From: Phoenix dactylifera
Lineage: Eukaryota; Streptophyta; Magnoliopsida; Arecales; Arecaceae
Direction: 5' to 3'
NCBI RefSeq assembly: GCF_009389715.1
Contig: NW_024067850.1
Span: 1 to 64,000, forward strand
DNA length: 64,000 bases
Made by a program: the position numbers and the translations under genes. A model generated the notes under the pieces. That model searched no databases and was not told the DNA's origin. It worked only from the letters and a program-made list of their open reading frames with translations. Of the stretch, positions 9,226-19,484 are shown piece by piece (the stretch's first letter is position 1; each line of letters starts with the position of its first letter).

Positions 9226-12200
9226 TTTGACAGGGATATACTAAATTATATGTTTGAAGTGGCTCTGGAAATGGAAAAGGTTGAGAACAACTCATCTAGG
9301 AGTAGATATTGAGGGGCTTTCTGTTGGCTATTCGATTTTATGAACCATGAACATGGACTAGACTTTCCTTTGGATCTGCCATGAATGGTTCGGTGCAGAA
9401 GTTCTGGCAACAGAAAATGCTTGGGAAGGTACCAAGCTTATCCTGCAGTTCAGAGTATCATAGGTTACTGACTAATTTGATTGATAAGCAAACCTGTATT
9501 TCAGATACCATAAGAACTGTTGAAGGTCAGGCAGATATAACTGCACAGAGAGATTTTGAAAGTGGAGCTACTAAAAGAAGCAACTTCTACGGCTGGCATT
9601 TCTACAATATATTCCAGGGATGGTCCTGGAAAGCACCGAACTCAGGTATAAATAGAGGTTACCTAATTGTTCCGCATGGAGGCTATTTTTAGTAAACAAA
9701 GGTTGTTGTTTGCACTTTTCCCTGCCTACTTGTGTTTGTAGATAATTGATCTTTAACCTTTTTTCCTATATAGGATGCTTGTCCTGCATCATTGAAAAAA
9801 AAAGGAAAATGTGTATGATGACCAAGAAATTGCCTTATAAATGTGAAAATAATTGTTTAGGCTTAGAAAGGCTTAGAAAGTTATCATGAGAATAGAATAA
9901 GCTAATGCAGAAATACATAACTTCATTATTTAGTTAAGAAATTTGGTTGCAATAAGCTCTTAAGAGCTATGCACATAGATGAAGAAAATCGAAATAATAT
10001 TTGGTTTTGTGTTCATAACTAGGGCTTGTATCATTTAGATTCATTATTTGGAAGTTAAGGTTGTCACATGATCCATTAATTTAAACAAGCAAGCTTTATT
10101 GTAGATTCACCGTATTGATAGATGGACCTTGAACATGCATTACGCCTTGAAGTTAGGTTGTCTAAAGTTGTTTTAAGCCTATTCATCCTTTATGCAAAGA
10201 TGTTAATGAACATTTATGAGGTTTGTCATCTTGGATATTCAGTGCTAGGTGTTTGGTTCCATGATGTAGTGGAACATATAGGGCTTCTGGTCTTGGACTG
10301 AATTGAAGGTGCTAGATTATATGCTCCTTGATGCAGAGGATCTTGTTACGTTGCATTGTTATGGATGGAGGCATATGCATCTTGCCTCGGTATGATGAAA
10401 TAGTTTGTCGTACAGCGAATGAAGAAGCCTTTGAGAAAACACACTGTCAAGAATAATCCAAGCATATGCATTTTGGATGTTGGCATCGCCTCACTAGCAT
10501 GGAAGTAGCTATAGGTTGATCAAGAAAAACATCACAGATGCTGGTAGGACAGCATGCGACAGGAGTCAAAAATGTTGGTATTTGTGCTCATACTGTTGCT
10601 TAGTTTTTTGATTTCCTCATCTAATCATAATAGCATGGGGTGTGGGACTTGGAAGCCATTTGGCATAAAATTTAAGAAGGAAGGAGGCGTATGAAGTGTT
10701 TGTTTTGGTTGTTTCCTCTGGAATCATATGACTGGATCAATAACAATGATTAATTAAGGAGCTGAAGCTTCTAGATACTCATGTTGATTAAGAGCAGGAT
10801 TCTATTGTTGCTTCAACACCCTAAGTAGGAGATTTCAGCAATGAGTGCATTGATCATTTCCCCCTTTTTGGGTGGAAAAGAAAGGATGGGGGAAAGATCT
10901 GCAGCTTAATTTTGTTTAGACTCAAAAGGGACACCAGAAATTAGAGAGGTTGGTGGAAGGGATGGTCCATGAATGATTACACGAGGTTTAGGAGGGATTG
11001 GAAGGAATTGAGTCTGTTAATTCTTTTCTCTCTTATTCAGAAAGAGCCAACCACCATTTTTTAAGCAAGTCAAGGACATAGACAGATTTCAACAACCAAA
11101 CAGGCCTTCTCTAGGAAGATTTTCTCTTTATGATGATCAACTTGCTCTTTAAAAAGTTTTCAATTCTTGAAAACCAACAGAAGACCACAGAAAATTGTTT
11201 CCAGTTTTGAGTTCGACTTGTTTCCAATAAACCATGTGCGCCAAACTTTAATGTGGAGTCCAGAAAGATATATCACCATTTTGTGGCGACAGTTCATTTG
11301 TATTTACGTGGATGGACTTAAATAGACTTTATAGGCTAATTGAGGCTAGGAATGGTCTGTTTGACCCAAATGCATCAAAGCCTACATATTTGATTCTTTT
11401 CTAGATTAAATGTAAACTATAGTCCCACCAAATTCATAGTAAAGCTCCAAATTCAAACAATTGAGGCCACCAAGTTGGCCGGCGGACGAACAAAAATACA
11501 CCTATTCTTATATTTGAGTAATAATCTAAAATTTATGCAATAAATGCAGACATAAATATTTCATATTCAAAAGAGTTTATTAATATGTATGTAGCTACTT
11601 ATTACATCATGCTTTGCCTCATTACTTGTTGAAATATTCATATCTCACTACTCTTTTTCAATGCTTGTTTTCTCCCTACATTCCACTGCTTGTTTTCCCT
11701 ATGTCTAGGCTAACGTATGTTCCCATATGGTCTAGTTGAACTGTGTCATCATCTTTCTACAAGCTTACAGTTACTTTTAGATTTCCACAGGTGTGATTTA
11801 TTTCTGAACTCTTGAGCTAGCCCCTCTTTTACTGTCTTTCTTATCTGATCTTATAGGACCTTATTGCAAGTGTTCGACTTTACAATGCCAGACTAGTTAC
11901 ATCTGTCTACATGCTTACAGTTGCTTTTACATTTGTATTACCAGGGAAGGGGTTATTTAGCTTCGGCACTCTTAAGCTAGCCCTTATTTTACCTCTTCTT
12001 CCTTCTTAAGCCATCTTCTTTAAGCAAAATAAGAATTGGTCTCACATCAACATGGTCTCTCTCCATTATCTTGCTTCATATTTTGTCCTTATAATCAACA
12101 TACATTCTATTTGTAAATGCATCCATGGTCGTTGCTAGAAACTTATGTGCATCCATGGATATTGGTTCCTCATCCTTGTTTGTGCAGACTTTATTGGATG

Positions 12201-12775
12201 TGTGCACAATCAAAAGAGAGGGAGAGGCAGAAGTTACACTTGGCTTGGTTGGAAATCTTGCTGATGGGAGGACTGTTGGATCGCTGGCTTATCTAATTGC
12301 CAAGCACTGAACATAAAGATATAATTTGTCTCACCCGATGTTGTAAAGATGAAGGTATAAATTTCTTCATTATACTGCTGACAAGTATTTCTGAACTGAA
12401 GTTTTACCTCCTACTTTGAGCAACCTATCATTCCTTTTTCATTGGCCTCCTTTCCATTGTTATCAGTGGTGAAGACAATGGTGTGCTGAGTCTCAACAAT
12501 CATCATCTTGAGGATGATATAAAAGACTACTTTGCATCTATGGTTGTCGAATGGGAAGAAAGCACTAATCTCTTGGAAGTGGCTTCAAATTAAAATGCAG
12601 TGTTGTTTATCAGACATGTATTCGAAGAGAGAGATTTGGTGAGAGCATAGACCTATATGAAGCTGCTCATGTGAAGCACATAGTGCACAGATATCGGATG
12701 TGCTGCTAAAGCATGCTATTATCATGCATCTTCTTCCAAGGCTTGATGAGATAAATATTTGTGCAGTTTTCTGAG
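9226..12775 (+). pseudogene. PYRB: Aspartate carbamoyltransferase (PYRB) pseudogene, introns retained
   Basis: Relic of the plastid enzyme that condenses carbamoyl phosphate with aspartate, the committed step of pyrimidine synthesis. Three exon blocks remain. 9226-9645 reads FDRDILNYMFEVALEMEKVE, then an FYEP/TRLSF segment, GAEVLATENA, DTIRTVEG, FESGATKR and, after a frame change, DGPGKHRTQ. 12188-12354 reads LLDVCTIKRE, LGLVGNLADGRTVGSLAYLIAK and FVSPDVVKMK. 12513-12775 reads DDIKDYFASMVVEWEESTNLLEVAS, then YQT..RRERFGE..IDLYEAA and an eroded LPRLDE. GT/AG boundaries are kept, so this is a duplicated gene, not a retrocopy. Breaks include a stop inside the carbamoyl-phosphate loop (FYEP*TWTRLSF for FYEPSTRTRLSF), a frameshift before DGPG, a stop after AKH, and shifts in the last exon. 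The transit peptide and first exon(s) are missing, and the C-terminus is lost after LPRLDE. Confidence 0.85.
9646..12187 (+). other. Intron of the PYRB pseudogene
   Basis: About 2.5 kb between two recognisable PYRB exons, bounded by CAG|GTATAA and TGTGCAG|AC. It contains no recognised gene. Two related ~155-bp blocks (about 11,745-11,900 and 11,905-12,010) share CTTACAGTTRCTTTTA and CTAGCCCYT.TTTTACT.TCTT words, a diverged tandem duplication. Confidence 0.55.
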
Positions 12776-15347
12776 ACTTTTTTGTCTTTTTTTGTGGATA
12801 TTCTATTATGCAATCACTTTTGATCCTGCTCCCAAGTCTGAACTACTGACCGTCATGTGTTTGCTGGTTAAATATTTTCTTCTATTAGCCCATGAATTAA
12901 ATTTCTCAATACGTGAACCCGTTGATTCTGTCTAAAGAAATGAGACGTTCAGCAGATAGCAGTGAAAGTGGATAGTGACTCCAGAGCTGCATATATTTTT
13001 TTAGCCCAAATGTGGTTGATTGTTAAAAGATAATAAAGAGACACCACTTTGAAGGTTCTGCTTGAACTAGAAATTTTTGAAGTTCTACTGAAAATAGAGT
13101 GTTGATTTGTTATCTTTTTCCCTTCCTCTCTGGCCTACTAGTTATCTTTACCATATCAATAAGAGATGATGAGGTTTAAATCAGCTTTGCACGCCTGAGT
13201 TTGACCAATTTGACTTGAACATGATACGACCTATCTTGAACTTGTGCCTGATCAACTTCAAATTTATCATGAGTTTCATATTGTGGACCAGTTGGAATCA
13301 ATAGATTAAGGTTGAGTTTGTGTTTAAAGAATTTGGATTATCTTGTGGCTGAGAAGATTAACATTTTTGTTTATTCCTTTATTTTTTCTAAAACATGTAG
13401 TTTCTCGATGAATCACTATTGAAGACTACCTACCTGGCGGCCTATCATTTCGTCTAAAATTTTCTCTTGTGCTAGACTTTTCTCCTGTGCATAACGGACG
13501 CCTTGAAGGATTCTTTCAATTAAAATAGACCATTGAAGAGAAACAGACCACCAGTAGGTAAGCTTGGGCTAAGGACATCACTTAAACACGCGCGCATACA
13601 GACAAAAAAACAAGAGTTTGTGCATTAATTAGCCATCTCTATACGTTGCTGGGGTCCCAAAACTTGGCGATCACGGCTTTAGATCCCTTCCTCCCGATCC
13701 TTCGTTCCACGTACCTCCCAAACCCCAAATTTCTGAGGTCACGCTGTGTACCTTTACATGAGTTAGCTTCCAATTTATTCTGGCTACAAAGCTACCCCGG
13801 TCCTGTCCCACCACTTGCTCTCCTTATCACAACGTAGGATCAAATTTATTCCTTCTGATTCCTGGTAATATTGTGAGGATTCGTTAGGATGCGTGTTTAA
13901 TTCTTCATCCGTTATGCATGAGATAAATCTTAGATATTTATATAAGCCAAAAAAATATAAATAATACATTCTGACTAATATTTTTGTGTAAGATCATAGG
14001 TTATGACAAATGACCTTTTACGCAAACATCTTGGAGGCAAACTTATGCCTTCTGAGAATGGTTAATTGAAGGTGGGAGCCTCTCATAATTGTACCTCTCC
14101 TCATGGTTCGAGGAGATGCGTTGTTTGGCTCCTGCATTGTCTCTCAAGATTTCGCATAGGTACCGAGTAATCTCAGGATAGTTTAAGGGTGTGGCTTATT
14201 AAGTAATCTCAAGCTTTCGTGTGGTTCAGAAAAGATAAATCAAAGTTTGACACAGTTTAATTTGGACCAAATCTGGTCCTTAATAAGGAACTCACAAGGA
14301 TTCATAATCATAGTTGTGTTTGATTGAACTAACCTGAGGAGGTAATTATTCAATTAGATATCAAGAAAATAAATAGAGGGTTTTGATCTAATTTTTCTGG
14401 CTAAGAGCTGTTGCTGCAGGATTAGAGCATGGGTTGGACTTCCAAATTAAACGCCTAAGTCCACATTGAAATTGGGATCGAATCACCAAAATGGGTAGAT
14501 TCTAGGTCAATTTTATAACACTACATATGCAAAGTAAAGCTCATTTTCCTAGAGCAAGAGCTACGAATTAATTATCGTAGAAACGATTTATTTATAATTA
14601 ATACCTGCATTTAAATAATTGACAAACCAAGGCTCGCGGCTATGGACTCTAGTTTCGGACTTGGGCTTAAAAAATGAGCCCATAAAATTTTAGACCGGAC
14701 TGCGCTCTGCCTTGTTGCAGTCCAGTCCACGTCCGAAAATAGGCCCACTTCATCCCACTTGTTCTCCTCTCTTTCCCATTCTCTCCCCTCTCCTCTAACT
14801 CTCCTCTCTGTCCCCCGTTCCTCCCTTCCAATCTCTCTTCCCCTCTCTCTCCCCCCCTCAGTCTCTGTTTTTAAATCTATCTTTCCTCTCTTTCTTTCAC
14901 GCTCTCTCTTTTCCCTCTCTCTCGTTTTGCGTTGAAGCAGCAGCTCGGGCCTGAATCTGGGCTGGTCTAATCAAGCTTCGGCTCGGGCTAGAATCTTTTG
15001 AAGAAGATTTGGGACCTCGGCCTGGTCCAGAGCCTGATTTTTTTTCCCTCCCCCCCAAGCCCAATCCGAGCAGCTTGGAAACCTAATGTGACCTGGCCCT
15101 GCTCCAGCCCTACACATCACTCATAACGATAATATTACCAAGTGCACCAAAGCCTTTGAGATCGGCACGACTTTTTAAAATTCTAGAAGCACCCAAAAGA
15201 ATTCATACCCAAGGCAGAATTCCTCTCGACGTTAACAGGAACCACCTCCTCGATGCGGTCTTTGAATTGGTTTCCTTCGTGAGGTGCTAAAAAGAAAGGG
15301 AAGCAGCGATGCCTCCCACTCAAATCACGTTCCTCCCTCCTCCTCCT

Positions 15348-15348
<1 letters not shown>
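12776..15348. other. Intergenic region, no gene recognised
   Basis: Mostly AT-rich sequence without coding character. From 14,640 to 15,110 there is a CT-rich stretch (CTCTCCTCTCT-type runs at about 14,760-14,930) flanked by GC-richer repeats of GGGCCTG/CTCGGGC words. It looks like a dispersed repeat, but no termini could be fixed. Confidence 0.5.
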
Positions 15349-15388
<40 letters not shown>

Positions 15389-15910
15389 CTTTTTTTTTTT
15401 GGTACACCGGCATCAGTGTCTCACGCATAAGTATAGGTACAGCTCATAAAGTCAGAAAGAAGAATGAAATACATAGAAGACGGCAGCGAAGTGGAAGTAT
15501 CCCAAACAAAATCTCCAAAGTGATGAGCCGCGAAGGATGCCATCCAGTCTGTCGCACTGTTTGCCTCTATGAAGATATGGGTAGCCCGATGAGAGGCGCA
15601 CTCCTCCAAAAGCCTACGGTATCATGAATCAGTCGTGACCCGCTAGCCGCACTGCCAGACTCCTAGATCCACTCAATCGTTATGGCTGAGTCCCCCTCCA
15701 AAATAATGCGATCAGCACCTAGTACTCTCCTCGCGTAGGAAACACCCTCCCACGCAACTCTGACCTCAGCCCTGACTACAAACTGATCGAAGATCCATCG
15801 GCCCCCTGCCACCACAAATGTGGCCTCTGAGTCTCTAATGACAAACCCAGCTCTATCCTATCCATCCTCTCTGACCTGCCATCGAAGTTCATCTTGAGAA
15901 AATCAGGAGA
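15349..15910 (-). mobile_element. 5'-truncated LINE, RNase H region with poly(A) tail
   Basis: A 51-nt T run on the plus strand (15,350-15,400, one C) is the poly(A) tail of a minus-strand insertion. Going upstream on the minus strand one reads IEANSATDWMASFAAHHFG, then FVWDTSTSLPSSMYFILLSD, and further up RNase H-like pieces including MNFDGR and GADGSSI. These mirror the RNase H domain at the C-terminus of plant L1-type ORF2. Several stops and shifts interrupt it. The unbroken long tail suggests a younger insertion than the 6.6- and 8.3-kb tails, although T runs also change length by slippage. Confidence 0.7.
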
Positions 15911-16358
15911 TGAAGGCTCCTATTTTCTTTTCAACTACATCTCTTCTCCTCCACTCTTTCCCCTCTTCTTCTCTCTCCTTCCTTTTGTGGACGAGAGTAC
16001 ACATTCATGTTATTTGATGTTGAACTTGTTTAATTAAAAACGAACCGCACATTTCTTTGCTCCCCGCGAGATATAACTGGGTAAGAAGTACTAATTCATT
16101 TGATCTCGCAGGAGAAGAGAAGCCCTATATATACATATATACATATTCCAGAGGGAGTAAAAACCTGCACCACTTACTTAAGCCTAGAAGGGCATATGGT
16201 ACGTAAACTAGATACAAGGACCATTGATCTAAGGAGGACAGGTTTCTTGTTGCCAATTCTTCCATGTTGCAGAGTGGCCGCGAGCAATAGGCTATGTGAC
16301 GATCGTCGGAAAATTCCACCTTGGCCGGACCATTAGGGAGGGCACCTTCACAAAGGTC

Positions 16359-16374
16359 AAGCTGGCAGCAAGCA
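16359..16374 (+). repeat. SINE target-site duplication, left copy
   Basis: AAGCTGGCAGCAAGCA here is repeated exactly at 16,761-16,776, just after the SINE's A tail. It lies inside the kinase P-loop exon (codons for K-L-A-A-S), so the pre-insertion reading KVKLAASTETN can be recognised. Confidence 0.9.
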
Positions 16375-16760
16375 ACCACCAAGGTGGTAGCTCAGTTGGA
16401 ACGGGGCGTTTACTTCCAACCAAGTGGTTCCAGGTTCGAAACGTGCGGGCGTCGATTAAATTTGGGGACCGAATGCTCCACGCCTGGACACGGGGTCTGG
16501 AAGTGCTACTGGTCGGCTGATAGCCTGGGTGGTGCCAGGTGTGACGTACTCACACGGAGGGTCGGGTCGGGTAACCGAGCCGGCTCACGGGTGGGGAGGG
16601 TATAAGTAAAATAGGTCGGCGTGCCCAACACACGACCCGGTTTGCCCGCATCGAACATTCTCCTGGCGGGGTGGGGGGCCCAGTGGGGGCTGCTACGCGG
16701 GGTTGGGCTTGTCCCTTCCTCCCCCCTGCTCCCTTTTTTTTTTTTTTAGCAAAAAAAAAA
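16375..16760 (+). mobile_element. tRNA-derived SINE inserted in the CIPK pseudogene
   Basis: An insertion of 386 bp with a tRNA-like head: A box TAGCTCAGTTGG (16,388-16,399) and B box GGTTCGAAACG (16,433-16,443), spaced as in a tRNA gene. A GC-rich body follows, then a T run (16,734-16,747), AGC and a 12-base A tail. It is flanked by identical 16-bp direct repeats. Pol III promoter boxes, A tail and long TSD together define a SINE copied by LINE machinery. The body does not resemble the Au-type SINEs elsewhere in this window. Seven bases (ACCACCA) separate the left TSD from the tRNA-like head. The intact TSD suggests a relatively recent event. Confidence 0.9.
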
Positions 16761-17970
16761 AAGCTGGCAGCAAGCACGGAGACAAATGTTAGTTAATTTT
16801 AGGATTCACGTAGCAAGCTATATCAATTCATAATATATATTTTTTTCTAGCATAATTTTGTATCGGTCAGTATTATTTTTTTTATTAGCATGATCTTATT
16901 AAAGTGATTTTAGAAATCACCTAACAACTTGTATCAACGGATATTTTTTTTTTTTGTTAGCATGATCCAGCATATATTATTTTTTTTATATTGAGTCTGT
17001 ACATAAGTATATATAATTTCTGAAATGTACCAAATATACTGAAATAAAAAAATAAAATTATTTTTTTTATTTTTTGCAAATATTTTAACATAATATTAGA
17101 ACAACTAATCATCTGAAAATACCAAATGCTTCTGGAAAGAATGCAGCCTATTTTTCATTCGTTCCATATCGCAGTCTGCATCAGGTCAAGAGGGAGATCG
17201 GTACAATCAGGCTTCTGCATCACCCTAACATAGTAGAGATATACAAGGTCAGCTTCGAGGTTCTTTTGCCGACAGCAGAAATAAGAATGCAAAATGATTT
17301 AGGCACGTTGGTTTTGAGTTTTAAAATTTTTAATGGTGTTCAATTAGAACTTCTGATTCAGGTAATTGCGGCAAAGAAGAAGATTTATCTTGCAGTGGAG
17401 TATATCTCTGGAGGACAGCTTTCTGATAAGTTGGTAGGTTTTTGCTTGATTGAAGTTTGGGTTTTGGTTGGATTTTGATTGGGCTAATAGTATGCCTTTA
17501 ATTCTTCTTAGCAGTTCCATCTTAAAAGGTTAGATGAAAGAGGGGCAGGGAAATACTTTCAGCAGTTAATTGATGCAGTGGATTACTGCCATGGCAGAGG
17601 TCTCTACCATAGAGGTTTCAAGGTTAGAATCCAACTTATGAACTGGTAATATCTTGCTGCATTTAAGAGTCCCCCCTTTTTTTTCTTTTTGGGAGATTGG
17701 ATTATTTGACATTGGATTCTTAACAATGTCACCGTAAACAGTCAGAGAATCTGCTAATAGATATTTTGGGCTCACCGTGTTGAGAAAGGTGAGGATAGAT
17801 CTCTGGTTTCCAATAGACCAGCTTAGGTACTTAATTTATGCAATACTTTGGAGCTAGAAGTTTTCAGATTTTGTTCTGATGATTTTCTTCGTATTGGATG
17901 CATTCAGCCAGGAGACTTGCTATCAAGTGCCTGCGGATCGCCAAGTTACGTGGCTCCTGAGGCATGAAAT

Positions 17971-19390
17971 GACGTATTCAAATTTAAAATACCATTAAAT
18001 AGATGGAAAGTTTGATTTGTTTGGTGCCTTCGTGGCTTGGCGATGGAATAGCTACCGAGATGTGCAACTAAAACTTATGCTGAGCAGGGGTGTATCGGAT
18101 TGGGTATGAGTGAGATTAAAAATTTATCAATTCGAATTCAATTTATTTATTAAATTTATCAAAATTTTTGATTCATGTGTACTATCTTTCACGTTGTTTC
18201 GCGTCAATCATAGATTCTAAATCTTGAACCTTAATAGGAAAAAACATATCTGACAATAAAAGGAAAGGCCCAGAGTTTTATCAATGGATTAGCCAGCCAT
18301 TCATACCAAGGATTCGCCACACGTAGTTTAAGATTCATTTTTATAGACTGAAATGGCTGTCAATTCAACAGTAGATCTTCTTCTTTTCAGCCTAGGCCTT
18401 AGAAAATGTGTAGACGAAGGAGTCCATGAGGAAAAGAAAAGGCTGTGAGCCTGTGATCAATCTTCTCAATTTTATGTCACAGCAATATGGGTCTAATAAT
18501 ATCTCTATTATATGTACGTCTAATAAAACGAGAGTCTATTTGCCCACTATATGTCAATCACATGAGTATGCGTATCCTCATGCAGTTAGTTGGAGAGAAC
18601 TTAGAAGCATTAGTGTTTGGGGAGAATTTGGAAGATGAATTAATTCCACATTCCAATTATCGCGCAACCAAGCAAAACCTTGTAATAATTAATCAATCAA
18701 TTGTTTCCTTTAGCCTGATTTCATTTGCCTAATGAAATCATGGTACATAGTCCTTCCCTTCCATGTTCCAAAAATAAAAATTAATCAAAGAATCATTTTA
18801 TTGATCTAGTTTTGAAAAAATGAGACCTGCATTAATAATAATAACGAACTGCATGATGCAGCCAACTACGACATAGCATGCCCCACCCACCAAGGCCATC
18901 TTCTCTTGTGCATGCTACCCACCGTAGCCCTTGCCACATTCAATACATCATCGATGCCACTTGATGCAACGTGGCCATTCAATGGATCACGACTCAGTTA
19001 AGAGATAGACGATCGGACTATATTACAACAAAAATAAAATTTTGACGGTTAATTAAATTTTTTTAAATTTTTATGGTGTAAATCTGTTCCAAATTTAGAG
19101 GAAAGTTTGAGCAATTTTTTCTTAGAAATTAATGAAACAACTGTTGTCTTGATCCAGTTTAAAACATTACAACTCAATTATTAGAACGAGACAAAAATTG
19201 TGAAGATAATAACACCCCCCGCATCGCCCTACCCACGAAGGCCATCTCCTCTTGCACGCGCTACCCACCATAGCCCTTGTCGCATTCAGGAGATGGATCG
19301 ACGTGGCCTGGGGAGTAGATCCCGCAAGTAATCACCAATGAAAAGCTGCCATCTAAGCAATCAATGGAAGACCAGCAACCCGATCTCTCG
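17971..19390. other. Intergenic / upstream region of UFGT with a duplicated block
   Basis: No gene is recognised. Two related ~95-bp blocks lie at 18,883-18,975 and 19,218-19,303, each with CCACSAAGGCCATCT.CTCTTG, then CTACCCACCRTAGCCCTTG, then CATTCA and CGTGGCC. Between them is AT-rich sequence. Short ORFs around 18.4-18.7 kb have no family features. Confidence 0.6.
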
Positions 19391-19391
19391 C

Positions 19392-19398
19392 TTAAATA
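19392..19398 (+). promoter_or_regulatory. TATA-like box of UFGT
   Basis: TTAAATA about 90 bp upstream of the UFGT start codon in otherwise mixed-composition sequence. This spacing would give a leader of about 60 nt. Motif reading only. Confidence 0.4.
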
Positions 19399-19484
19399 GT
19401 CCTCCCAGGTCTCAGCTCCACTTACGACCCCCTCCGGACTCCCCCTAACGGGCGCGCTCCACAGCAAATCGTGTGTCTTCCGCC

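Larger units (their letters stand above)
16296..17970 (+). pseudogene. CBL-interacting protein kinase (CIPK) pseudogene
   Basis: CIPKs are Ser/Thr kinases activated by calcineurin-B-like calcium sensors. Exon pieces are in order: VGKFHLGRTIREGTFTKVKLAAS (16,305-16,376, P-loop), interrupted by a SINE and resuming as TETNVS; VKREIGTIRLLHHPNIVEIYK (17,186-17,248); VIAAKKKIYLAVEYISGGQL (17,362-17,432); [18 protein letters not shown] then [17 protein letters not shown] (17,516-17,622); SENLLIDILGSP (from 17,743); and GDLLSSACGSPSYVAPEA (from 17,911). Introns with GT/AG ends persist, pointing to a duplicated member of the intron-rich clade (the CIPK24/CIPK8 kind). It is dead: HRD reads HRG, the DFG exon is lost, a TGA follows PEA, the C-lobe and NAF domain are absent, and no ATG opens the first exon. 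Confidence 0.85.

Noticed and set aside
16383-16450. tRNA gene at the SINE head
   Set aside because: A and B boxes are present but no complete cloverleaf or 3' acceptor stem follows; the A tail and 16-bp TSD define a SINE.
19473-19484. Extended N-terminus of UFGT starting at GTG (19,473)
   Set aside because: Non-ATG start without support; the in-frame ATG at 19,485 gives the normal 460-aa length.
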